Assembly (NCBI GenBank): GCA_964023205.1
Contig: OZ026836.1
Location: 7,501-71,500, forward strand
From: Lutraria lutraria
Lineage: Eukaryota > Mollusca > Bivalvia > Venerida > Mactridae
Direction: 5' to 3'
DNA length: 64,000 nucleotides
Position numbers and translations under genes: made by a program. The stretch's first letter is position 1; every line of letters starts with the position of its first letter. Below are positions 1 through 8,726 of the stretch, one piece after another. Below the pieces are notes generated by a model. That model saw only the letters and a list, made by a program, of their open reading frames with translations. It did no database searches and had not been told where the DNA came from.

Positions 1-253
1 ACAAGAGTAATCAAGAGTTAGCTAGAGTAATCAAGTACTTACCAGAGTTAGCAAATTTCTCATTAACCCTTACCAGGATTCTTGCTAACTCTCGCATTTT
101 CAAAATACTAAACTCAACTTAATTACTCTTCAGTAACCTAGCTAAGCACAATACTCAACCCTAGTAAGCTCCCTTAACTCAAATAAGACCAAGAGTTAAC
201 AAGAGTTATCAAGAGTCAGCTAGGGTAATCAAATACTTACCAGAGTTAGCAAA
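1..253 (+). repeat. 198-bp satellite run S0 (cut by window start)
   Basis: About 1.3 monomers of the 198-bp satellite enter from the left edge and run into core U1. The first monomer carries the markers aagtactt and cattttcaaaatact, which are also found in the last full monomers before alpha cores U2, U7, U12 and U17. The unit to the left of the window is therefore probably an epsilon-type unit, as in the five-unit repeat. Confidence 0.95.
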
Positions 254-399
254 TCTGGCATCAGTTACCTAGCTAAGAGCAATACTAAAAAACAGTAAGC
301 TCCTTTAACTCAAATGAGACCAAGAGTTAACAAGAGTCATCAAGTGTCAGCTAGGGTAATCAAATACTTACAAGAGTTAGCAAATAGAGTTAGCAAATT
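254..399 (+). repeat. Decayed satellite monomer at left edge of core
   Basis: The sequence still follows the 198-bp monomer (ttacctagctaag, then aagctcctttaactcaaa, then gaccaagagttaac, then gagttagcaaat) but with many substitutions and a deletion. This shows that the core arose inside, or inserted into, the satellite. In beta, gamma and delta cores the last part reads TAGGGTTAG; in U1 it reads TAGAGTTAG. Confidence 0.8.
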
Positions 400-528
400 G
401 GGAAATCTATTTTTAGTAACTTTGATTACCCAAGCTGACTCTATAGATATAGTGGAAGGCTGAGATTGCTTGCGTATATAGACTTTCAAAGCCTCCAAAG
501 TAAGCTTCTGTACAGTCCATGATACTAC
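400..528. other. Unique AT-rich spacer of the core
   Basis: This stretch has no resemblance to the satellite or to telomere repeats and contains no ORF or recognisable motif. It is present in all 28 cores. Its class-diagnostic sites are gtacagtcc or gtaccgtcc and tacataagc or tacacaagc. Confidence 0.6.
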
Positions 529-614
529 ATAAGCACAGTACCCAAAAACAGTAAGCCCTTTAACTCAAATAAGACAAAAAGTTAGCTAGGGTAAGCAAAA
601 GTTACCATTGTTAC

Positions 615-622
615 TATAAATA
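615..622 (+). promoter_or_regulatory. TATA-box-like TATAAATA
   Basis: TATAAATA is a perfect match to the TATAWAWR consensus, 22 bases before the ATG at 644, and is followed by a T-rich stretch ending in TTTTTAG. It is conserved in every core. A TATA box this close would place initiation at or after the ATG, so it either drives a leaderless or non-coding RNA or is fortuitous. No expression evidence is visible in the sequence. Confidence 0.3.
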
Positions 623-746
623 GATTTATTTCTTTTTAGAACAATGCCTTGTAAATATGTAAATACAAGTCCACAATTAAGTGGCCCTCCTGCTTTCACA
701 CTCGGGACTTGGGACCCGACGATGGCGCAGTTACCACTAACTTACT

Positions 747-767
747 TACTAACTAACTGCTTTTCAG
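747..767 (+). other. Branch point plus 3' splice-site-like motif
   Basis: TACTAAC followed by a second CTAAC and TGCTTTTCAG, then G, matches the strict yeast and fungal branch-point and acceptor pattern. The motif falls exactly at the boundary where GC content rises and the internally duplicated segment begins. It is unchanged in all 28 cores. Confidence 0.35.
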
Positions 768-1130
768 GTTCGGATCCAGCACCCAAATTAATGCATGGCG
801 TGCCGGCTGGCTCCGCAGCTGGCTCTGCCGACAGTCAGACAGACCTTTCAACAATATCAATACTAAAAACAGCAAATGGCTCACCCAGAACAGCCGTCCA
901 GCTGGCCAGGTTCGAGCCCAGCACTGAAATTCATAGGCGGCCAACGGGCCGGCTGGCTGACTGAATGTTTCTGCCGACAGACAGACCCAGCATTCAAACA
1001 ATATCAATAATCGATATCCAAAAGGGCTCTACGCCCCGTTGCTTAGCTGCCATCCGGCTACCTGGCAGGCTTCAATCCAACCATGCAACCCGATTGGCTC
1101 AAATATTCCAGCCGGAAGCCTTCGATTCAA
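766..1130 (+). repeat. GC-richer segment with internal tandem duplication
   Basis: About 766-880 and 908-1030 are diverged direct copies offset by 142 bp. Both run aggttcg, ccagcac, aaatt, then ggc-rich, then tctgccgacag, cagac, caacaatatcaata. Further degraded pieces follow at 1068 and 1118. Each copy begins with a TTCRANNC-like element: 767-777 GGTTCGGATCC, 909-919 GGTTCGAGCCC, 1068-1078 GGCTTCAATCC, 1119-1128 CCTTCGATTC. The second matches the RNA polymerase III B-box consensus. No paired A box at normal spacing and no tRNA fold was found, so a tRNA or SINE origin is only a guess. Confidence 0.6.
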
Positions 1131-1306
1131 ATTAATCCATCACGTATGGCAGCTAAATACAACAAAATAAATAAAACTAGCTTACCGTATTTATTTCATA
1201 TCCAACAAAAATCTTTTTAACAATAATTCCGATAAAAACAATAATACCAGCAACACGTCCGAACCCAACGAGCTCCAAAACTGAAATGATTCAAATAAAC
1301 GGTTAA

Positions 1307-1320
1307 TATGCGCGCGCATA
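1307..1320. repeat. Palindrome TATGCGCGCGCATA
   Basis: This is a perfect 14-bp palindrome with an alternating purine-pyrimidine CG centre, which is prone to Z-DNA or cruciform. The inner 12 bp stay palindromic in classes with gagatg or acatg before it. One copy (U13, base 27833) has lost symmetry by a C-to-T change. Confidence 0.8.
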
Positions 1321-1345
1321 CAAATTAGCTCCGCCTTTCATTCTG

Positions 1346-1359
1346 TTCTATATATAGAA
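1346..1359. repeat. Palindrome TTCTATATATAGAA
   Basis: This is a perfect 14-bp AT palindrome, 25 bp after the CG palindrome, and could act as a TATA element on either strand. In epsilon cores it is reduced to the inner 12 bp (tctatatataga). Confidence 0.75.
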
Positions 1360-1380
1360 ATTATTCACCATGTGACTGTA

Positions 1381-1414
1381 CCACGTGACTTCTAAATATA
1401 GATTGGTCACGTGG
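1381..1414. promoter_or_regulatory. Paired CACGTG boxes in a 9-bp inverted repeat
   Basis: CCACGTGAC and GTCACGTGG are exact reverse complements separated by 16 bp. Each contains the palindromic E-box or G-box CACGTG, recognised by bHLH and some bZIP proteins (Cbf1 and Pho4 in yeasts, USF and MYC in animals). Related CATGTG and CACGTC boxes lie just outside. Both boxes are kept in every complete core. A bound factor is plausible but not shown. Confidence 0.5.
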
Positions 1415-1447
1415 GGTGGACATGGGGTGGACAACTTGGGGTGGACA
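1413..1447 (+). repeat. Three GGGGTGGACA repeats next to the telomeric junction
   Basis: GGGGTGGACA starts at 1413, 1424 and 1438, ending 19 bases before the first CCCTAA. The runs of G are on the strand opposite to the telomeric G strand. Three GGGG runs plus three GG pairs could form a two-tier quadruplex. In U23 one spacer base is changed (c at 52734). Confidence 0.75.
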
Positions 1448-1466
1448 TCACGTCAAAGTGCCTATA

Positions 1467-1510
1467 CCCTAACCCTAACCCTAAAAACCTAACCCTAACC
1501 CTAACCCTAG
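1467..1510 (+). repeat. Telomeric tract T1, 44-bp type a
   Basis: This is a run of CCCTAA with one irregular CCCTAAAAACCTAA in the middle, ending CCCTAG where it joins the satellite at GCACAATACT. The left edge is the fixed core end GCCTATA. The irregular block is identical in all type-a tracts, so they are copies rather than independent telomere additions. Confidence 0.95.
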
Positions 1511-3004
1511 GCACAATACTCAACCCTAGTAAGCTCCCTTAACTCAAATAAGACCAAGAGTTAACAAGAGTAATCAAGAGTTAGCTAGAGTAATCAAATA
1601 CTTACCAGAGTTAGCAAATTTCTCATTAACCCTTACCAGGATTCTTGCTAACTCTCGCATTTTCAAAAGACTAAACTCAACTTAATTACTCTTCAGTAAC
1701 CTAGCTAAGCACAATACTCAACCCTAGTAAGCTCCCTTAACTCAAATAAGACCAAGAGTTAACAAGAGTAATCAAGAGTCAGCTAGAGTAATCAAATATT
1801 TACCAGAGTTAGCAAATTTCTCATTAACCCTTACCAGGATTCTTGCTAACTCTCGCCTTTTCAAAAGACTAAACTCAACTTAATTACTCTTCAGTAACCT
1901 AGCTAAGCACAATACTCAACCCTAGTAAGCTCCCTTAACTCAAATAAGACCAAGAGTTAACAAGAGTAATCAAGAGTCAGCTAGAGTAATCAAATATTTA
2001 CCAGAGTTAGCAAATTTCTCATTAACCCTTACCAGGATTCTTGCTAACTCTCGCCTTTTCAAAAGACTAAACTCAACTTAATTACTCTTCAGTAACCTAG
2101 CTAAGCACAATACTCAACCCTAGTAAGCTCCCTTAACTCAAATAAGACCAAGAGTTAACAAGAGTTATCAAGAGTCAGCTAGAGTAATCAAATACTTACC
2201 AGAGTTAGCAAATTTCTCATTAACCCTTACCAGAATTCTTGCTAACTCTCGCCTTTTCAAAAGACTAAATTCAACTTAATTACTCTTCAGTAACCTAGCT
2301 AAGCACAATACTCAACCCTAGTAAGCTCCCTTAACTCAAATAAGACCAAGAGTTAACAAGAGTAATCAAGAGTCAGCTAGAGTAATCAAATACTTACCAG
2401 AGTTAGCAAATTTCTCATTAACCCTTACCAGGATTCTTGCTAACTCTCGCCTTTTCAAAAGACTAAACTCAACTTAATTACTCTTCAGTAACCTAGCTAA
2501 GCACAATACTCAACCCTAGTAAGCTCCCTTAACTCAAATAAGACCAAGAGTTAACAAGAGTAATCAAGAGTTAGCTAGAGTAATCAAATACTTACCAGAG
2601 TTAGCAAATTTCTCATTAACCCTGACCAGGATTCTTGTTAACTCTCGCCTTTTCAAAAGACTAAACTCAACTTAATTACTCTTCAGTAACCTAGCTAAGC
2701 ACAATACTCAACCCTAGTAAGCTCCCTTAACTCAAATAAGACCAAGAGTTAACAAGAGTAATCAAGAGTTAGCTAGAGTAATCAAGTACTTACCAGAGTT
2801 AGCAAATTTCTCATTAACCCTTACCAGGATTCTTGCTAACTCTCGCATTTTCAAAATACTAAACTCAACTTAATTACTCTTCAGTAACCTAGCTAAGCAC
2901 AATACTCAACCCTAGTAAGCTCCCTTAACTCAAATAAGACCAAGAGTTAACAAGAGTTATCAAGAGTCAGCTAGGGTAATCAAATACTTACCAGAGTTAG
3001 CAAA
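1511..3004 (+). repeat. 198-bp satellite run S1, 7.5 monomers (reference description)
   Basis: Monomer period is 198 bp (cacaatactc at 1512, 1710, 1908, 2106 and so on). Each monomer contains six consecutive 10-bp subrepeats of the type caagagttaa (1555-1614). It also has an inverted repeat of 11 bp arms around 27 bp (1607-1617 and 1645-1655) and a second one of 7 bp arms TTAACTC/GAGTTAA around 12 bp (1539-1564). Telomere-like words AACCCTA and TTAACCCTTA are embedded. The left monomers match type-A runs and the right ones (ccctgacc, aagtactt) match epsilon-unit runs, so this run is a recombinant. Confidence 0.95.
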
Positions 3005-4217
3005 TCTGGCATCAGTTACCTAGCTAAGAGCAATACTAAAAAACAGTAAACTCCTTTAACTCAAATGAGACCAAGAGTTAACAAGAGTCATCAAGTGTCA
3101 GCTAGGGTAATCAAATACTTACAAGAGTTAGCAAATAGAGTTAGCAAATTGGGAAATCTATTTTTAGTAACTTTGATTACCCAAGCTGACTCTATAGATA
3201 TAGTGGAAGGCTGAGATTGCTTGCGTATATAGACTTTCAAAGCCTCCAAAGTAAGCTTCTGTACAGTCCATGATACTACATAAGCACAGTACCCAAAAAC
3301 AGTAAGCCCTTTAACTCAAATAAGACAAAAAGTTAGCTAGGGTAAGCAAAAGTTACCATTGTTACTATAAATAGATTTATTTCTTTTTAGAACAATGCCT
3401 TGTAAATATGTAAATACAAGTCCACAATTAAGTGGCCCTCCTGCTTTCACACTCGGGACTTGGGACCCGACGATGGCGCAGTTACCACTAACTTACTTAC
3501 TAACTAACTGCTTTTCAGGTTCGGATCCAGCACCCAAATTAATGCATGGCGTGCCGGCTGGCTCCGCAGCTGGCTCTGCCGACAGTCAGACAGACCTTTC
3601 AACAATATCAATACTAAAAACAGCAAATGGCTCACCCAGAACAGCCGTCCAGCTGGCCAGGTTCGAGCCCAGCACTGAAATTCATAGGCGGCCAACGGGC
3701 CGGCTGGCTGACTGAATGTTTCTGCCGACAGACAGACCCAGCATTCAAACAATATCAATAATCGATATCCAAAAGGGCTCTACGCCCCGTTGCTTAGCTG
3801 CCATCCGGCTACCTGGCAGGCTTCAATCCAACCATGCAACCCGATTGGCTCAAATATTCCAGCCGGAAGCCTTCGATTCAAATTAATCCATCACGTATGG
3901 CAGCTAAATACAACAAAATAAATAAAACTAGCTTACCGTATTTATTTCATATCCAACAAAAATCTTTTTAACAATAATTCCGATAAAAACAATAATACCA
4001 GCAACACGTCCGAACCCAACGAGCTCCAAAACTGAAATGATTCAAATAAACGGTTAATATGCGCGCGCATACAAATTAGCTCCGCCTTTCATTCTGTTCT
4101 ATATATAGAAATTATTCACCATGTGACTGTACCACGTGACTTCTAAATATAGATTGGTCACGTGGGGTGGACATGGGGTGGACAACTTGGGGTGGACATC
4201 ACGTCAAAGTGCCTATA
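3005..4217 (+). repeat. Core U2, class alpha
   Basis: Same markers as U1, with ORF start at 3395. It differs from U1 by cagtaaactcc in place of cagtaagctcc near its left end, a change also seen in U14. It is the first core of the five-unit repeat. Confidence 0.93.
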
Positions 4218-4261
4218 CCCTAACCCTAACCCTAAAAACCTAACCCTAACCCTAACCCTAG
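4218..4261 (+). repeat. Telomeric tract T2, 44-bp type a
   Basis: It is identical in pattern to T1, joining the satellite at CCCTAG|GCACAATACT. Confidence 0.95.
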
Positions 4262-5358
4262 GCACAATACTCAACCCTAGTAAGCTCCCTTAACTCAAAT
4301 AAGACCAAGAGTTAACAAGAGTAATCAAGAGTTAGCTAGAGTAATCAAATACTTACCAGAGTTAGCAAATTTCTCATTAACCCTTACCAGGATTCTTGCT
4401 AACTCTCGCATTTTCAAAAGACTAAACTCAACTTAATTACTCTTCAGTAACCTAGCTAAGCACAATACTCAACCCTAGTAAGCTCCCTTAACTCAAATAA
4501 GACCAAGAGTTAACAAGAGTAATCAAGAGTCAGCTAGAGTAATCAAATATTTACCAGAGTTAGCAAATTTCTCATTAACCCTTACCAGGATTCTTGCTAA
4601 CTCTCGCCTTTTCAAAAGACTAAACTCAACTTAATTACTCTTCAGTAACCTAGCTAAGCACAATACTCAACCCTAGTAAGCTCCCTTAACTCAAATAAGA
4701 CCAAGAGTTAACAAGAGTAATCAAGAGTCAGCTAGAGTAATCAAATATTTACCAGAGTTAGCAAATTTCTCATTAACCCTTACCAGGATTCTTGCTAACT
4801 CTCGCCTTTTCAAAAGACTAAACTCAACTTAATTACTCTTCAGTAACCTAGCTAAGCACAATACTCAACCCTAGTAAGCTCCCTTAACTCAAATAAGACC
4901 AAGAGTTAACAAGAGTTATCAAGAGTCAGCTAGAGTAATCAAATACTTACCAGAGTTAGCAAATTTCTCATTAACCCTTACCAGAATTCTTGCTAACTCT
5001 CGCCTTTTCAAAAGACTAAATTCAACTTAATTACTCTTCAGTAACCTAGCTAAGCACAATACTCAACCCTAGTAAGCTCCCTTAACTCAAATAAGACCAA
5101 GAGTTAACAAGAGTAATCAAGAGTCAGCTAGAGTAATCAAATACTTACCAGAGTTAGCAAATTTCTCATTAACCCTTACCAGGATTCTTGCTAACTCTCG
5201 CATTTTCAAAAGACTAAACTCAACTTAATTACTCTTCAGTAACCTAGCTAAGCACAATACTCAACCCTAGTAAGCTCCCTTAACTCAAATAAGACCAAGA
5301 GTTAACAGAGTAATCAAGAGTCAGCTAGGGTAATCAAATACTTACCAGAGTTAGCAAA
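4262..5358 (+). repeat. Satellite run S2, 5.5 monomers
   Basis: The monomers carry, in order, gcatttt, tattta twice, the gaattc variant, then a final one with a one-base deletion (ttaacagagtaat). This order defines the type-A run. Confidence 0.95.
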
Positions 5359-6571
5359 TCTGGCATCAGTTACCTAGCTAAGAACAATACTCAAAAACAG
5401 TAAGCTCCTTTAACTCAAATGAGACCAAGAGTTAACAAGAGTCATCAAGTGTCAGCTAGGGTAATCAAATACTTACAAGAGTTAGCAAATAGGGTTAGCA
5501 AATTGGGAAATCTATTTTTAGTAACTTTGATTACCCAAGCTGACTCTATAGATATAGTGGAAGGCTGAGATTGCTTGCGTATATAGACTTTCAAAGCCTC
5601 CAAAGTAAGCTTCTGTACCGTCCATGATACTACACAAGCACAGTACCCAAAAACAGTAAGCCCTTTAACGCAAATAAGACAAAACGTTAGCTAGGGTAAG
5701 CAAAAGTTACCATTGTTACTATAAATAGATTTATTTCTTTTTAGAACAATGCCTTGTAAATATGTAAATACAAGTCCACAATTAAGTGGCCCTCCTGCTT
5801 TCACACTCGGGACTTGGGACCCGACGATGGCGCAGTTACCACTAACTTACTTACTAACTAACTGCTTTTCAGGTTCGGATCCAGCACCCAAATTAATGCA
5901 TGGCGTGCCGGCTGGCTCCGCAGCTGGCTTTGCCGACAGTCAGACAGACCTTTCAACAATATCAATACTAAAAACAGCAAATGGCTCACCCAGAACAGCC
6001 GTCCAGCTGGCCAGGTTCGAGCCCAGCACCGAAATTCATAGGCGGCCAACGGGCCGGCTGGCTGACTGAATGTTTCTGCCGACAGACAGACCCAGCATTC
6101 AAACAATATCAATAATCGATATCCAAAATGGCTCTACGCCCCGTTGCTTAGCTGCCATCCGGCTACCTGGCAGGCTTCAATCCAACCATGCAACCCGATT
6201 GGCTCAAATATTCCAGCCGGAAGCCTTCGATTCAAATTAATCCATCACGTATGGCAGCTAAATACAACAAAATAAATAAAACTAGCTTACCGTATTTATT
6301 TCATATCCAACAATAATCTTTTTAACAATAATTCCGATAAAAACAATAACACCAGCAACACGTCCGAACCCAACGAGCTCCAAAACTGAAATGATTCAAA
6401 TAAACGGTTGAGATGCGCGCGCATACAAATTAGCTCCGCCTTTCATTCTGTTCTATATATAGAAATTATTCACCATGTGACTGTACCACGTGACTTCTAA
6501 ATATAGATTGGTCACGTGGGGTGGACATGGGGTGGACAACTTGGGGTGGACATCACGTCAAAGTGCCTATA
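5359..6571 (+). repeat. Core U3, class beta
   Basis: ORF start is at 5749. Beta markers are gtaccgtcc, tacacaagc, aaaacgttagc, a Ser-to-Phe change in the ORF (gctttgcc), aaaatggctct, caacaataatc, aataacacc and ggttgagatg. The G-strand telomere word TAGGGTTAG lies at 5490-5498, opposite in orientation to the tracts. Confidence 0.93.
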
Positions 6572-6615
6572 CCCTAACCCTAACCCTAAAAACCTAACCC
6601 TAACCCTAACCCTAG
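6572..6615 (+). repeat. Telomeric tract T3, 44-bp type a
   Basis: Same pattern as T1. This shows that type-a tracts follow both alpha and beta cores. Confidence 0.95.
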
Positions 6616-7514
6616 GCACAATACTCAACCCTAGTAAGCTCCCTTAACTCAAATAAGACCAAGAGTTAACAAGAGTAATCAAGAGTTAGCTAGAGTAATC
6701 AAATACTTACCAGAGTTAGCAAATTTCTCATTAACCCTTACCAGGATTCTTGCTAACTCTCGCATTTTCAAAAGACTAAACTCAACTTAATTACTCTTCA
6801 GTAACCTAGCTAAGCACAATACTCAACCCTAGTAAGCTCCCTTAACTCAAATAAGACCAAGAGTTAACAAGAGTAATCAAGAGTCAGCTAGAGTAATCAA
6901 ATATTTACCAGAGTTCGCAAATTTCTCATTAACCCTTACCAGGATTCTTGCTAACTCTCGCCTTTTCAAAAGACTAAACTCAACTTAATTACTCTTCAGT
7001 AACCTAGCTAAGCACAATACTCAACCCTAGTAAGCTCCCTTAACTCAAATAAGACCAAGAGTTAACAAGAGTAATCAAGAGTCAGCTAGAGTAATCAAAT
7101 ATTTACCAGAGTTAGCAAATTTCTCATTAACCCTTACCAGGATTCTTGCTAACTCTCGCCTTTTCAAAAGACTAAATTCAACTTAATTACTCTTCAGTAA
7201 CCTAGCTAAGCACAATACTCAACCCTAGTAAGCTCCCTTAACTCAAATAAGACCAAGAGTTAACAAGAGTAATCAAGAGTCAGCTAGAGTAATCAAATAC
7301 TTACCAGAGTTAGCAAATTTCTCATTAACCCTTACCAGGATTCTTGCTAACTCTCGCATTTTCAAAAGACTAAACTCAACTTAATTACTCTTCAGTAACC
7401 TAGCTAAGCACAATACTCAACCCTAGTAAGCTCCCTTAACTCAAATAAGACCAAGAGTTAACAGAGTAATCAAGAGTCAGCTAGGGTAATCAAATACTTA
7501 CCAGAGTTAGCAAA
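6616..7514 (+). repeat. Satellite run S3, 4.5 monomers
   Basis: This is a type-B run: like type A but lacking exactly one monomer (198 bp), the one carrying gaattc. A private change, gagttcgcaa, occurs at 6916. Confidence 0.95.
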
Positions 7515-8726
7515 TCTGGCATCAGTTACCTAGCTAAGAACAATACTCAAAAACAGTAAGCTCCTTTAACTCAAATGAGACCAAGAGTTAACAAGAGTCA
7601 TCAAGTGTCAGCTAGGGTAATCAAATACTTACAAGAGTTAGCAAATAGGGTTAGCAAATTGGGAAATCTATTTTTAGTAACTTTGATTACCCAAGCTGAC
7701 TCTATAGATATAGTGGAAGGCTGAGATTGCTTGCGTATATAGACTTTCAAAGCCTCCAAAGTAAGCTTCTGTACCGTCCATGATACTACACAAGCACAGT
7801 ACCCAAAAACAGTAAGCCCTTTAACGCAAATAAGACAAAAAGTTAGCTAGGGTAAGCAAAAGTTACCATTGTTACTATAAATAGATTTATTTCTTTTTAG
7901 AACAATGCCTTGTAAATATGTAAATACAAGTCCACAATTAAGTGGCCCTCCTGCTTTCACACTCGGGACTTGGGACCCGACGATGGCGCAGTTACCACTA
8001 ACTTACTTACTAACTAACTGCTTTTCAGGTTCGGATCCAGCACCCAAATTAATGCATGGCGTGCCGGCTGGCTCCGCAGCTGGCTCTGCCGACAGTCAGA
8101 CAGACCTTTCAACAATATCAATACTAAAAACAGCAAATGGCTCACCCAGAACAGCCGTCCAGCTGGCCAGGTTCGAGCCCAGCACTGAAATTCATAGGCG
8201 GCCAACGGGCCGGCTGGCTGACTGAATGTTTCTGCCGACAGACAGACCCAGCATTCAAACAATATCAATAATCGATATCCAAAAGGGCTCTACGCCCCGT
8301 TGCTTAGCTGCCATCCGGCTACCTGGCAGGCTTCAATCCAACCATGCAACCCGATTGGCTCAAATATTCCAGCCGGAAGCCTTCGATTCAAATTAATCCA
8401 TCACGTATGGCAGCTAAATACAACAAAATAAATAAAACTAGCTTACCGTATTTATTTCATATCCAACAAAAATCTTTTTAACAATAATTCCGATAAAAAC
8501 AATAATACCAGCAACACGTCCGAACCCAACGAGCTCCAAAACTGAAATGATTCAAATAAACGGTTAATATGCGCGCGCATACAAATTAGCTCCGCCTTTC
8601 ATTCTGTTCTATATATAGAAATTATTCACCATGTGACTGTACCACGTGACTTCTAAATATAGATTGGTCACGTGGGGTGGACATGGGGTGGACAACTTGG
8701 GGTGGACATCACGTCAAAGTGCCTAT

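Larger units (their letters stand above)
615..1175 (+). other. Candidate small transcription unit in the core (28 copies)
   Basis: In order: TATAAATA (615-622), ATG (644), a possible 5' splice site GTAAATA (651 or 659), TACTAAC (747-753), a pyrimidine-rich stretch ending TTTTCAG (761-767), and overlapping AATAAA signals (1166-1175). The implied intron is about 109-117 bases, a usual fungal or protist size, with the branch A about 15 bases from the AG. Splicing would remove most of the first half of the 106-codon ORF, so the ORF and the intron cannot both be read as drawn. I favour a spliced non-coding RNA or no gene at all. The ORF matches no family I know. Confidence 0.25.
254..1466 (+). repeat. 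Core U1, class alpha (reference copy)
   Basis: This 1213-bp block recurs 28 times with almost no change. From left to right it holds two decayed satellite fragments (about 254-399 and 529-608) around about 130 bp of unrelated AT-rich sequence, a TATAAATA box (615-622), and a 106-codon ORF (644-964). The ORF overlaps the start of a GC-richer, internally duplicated stretch (766-1130). An AT-rich stretch follows with AATAAATAAA (1166-1175), and the block ends in a cluster of palindromes, CACGTG boxes and G-rich repeats (1307-1447). It always ends with GCCTATA, abutting telomere repeats. The ORF is not convincing as a protein gene: copies differ mostly at amino-acid-changing positions and the epsilon class is frameshifted. 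Alpha markers are gtacagtcc, aaaagggctct and ggttaatatg. Function is unknown. Confidence 0.93.

Noticed and set aside
909..919. tRNA gene suggested by GGTTCGAGCCC
   Set aside because: No A box at the required distance and no acceptor or anticodon pairing around it; the flanking bases do not form the T-arm stem.
644..964. 106-codon ORF as a real protein gene (28 copies)
   Set aside because: No recognisable domain; a splice-acceptor-like motif lies inside it; most between-copy differences change amino acids; one core class is frameshifted. Open frame length is modest for a GC-richer block.
753..1007. 84-codon minus-strand ORF with a hydrophobic stretch
   Set aside because: It overlaps the plus-strand ORF within the GC-rich duplication, has no promoter-like context, and exists only because the block is repeated. 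A shadow frame.
1160..1300. Yeast-type ARS consensus in the AT-rich part of the core
   Set aside because: The stretch is AT-rich but I found no convincing match to the 11-bp ARS consensus, and the organism is unknown.
254..1466. Transposable element with terminal repeats and target-site duplication
   Set aside because: No terminal inverted repeats, LTRs, reverse transcriptase or transposase. The left edge is decayed satellite and the right edge is telomere sequence, so no target duplication can be defined.
1467..1510. Actual chromosome terminus inside the window
   Set aside because: All tracts are short and flanked on both sides by array sequence; none reaches the window edge.
1511..3004. 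CRISPR-like array from regularly spaced repeats
   Set aside because: The 198-bp monomers are contiguous without unique spacers, and the context is telomeric and eukaryotic.
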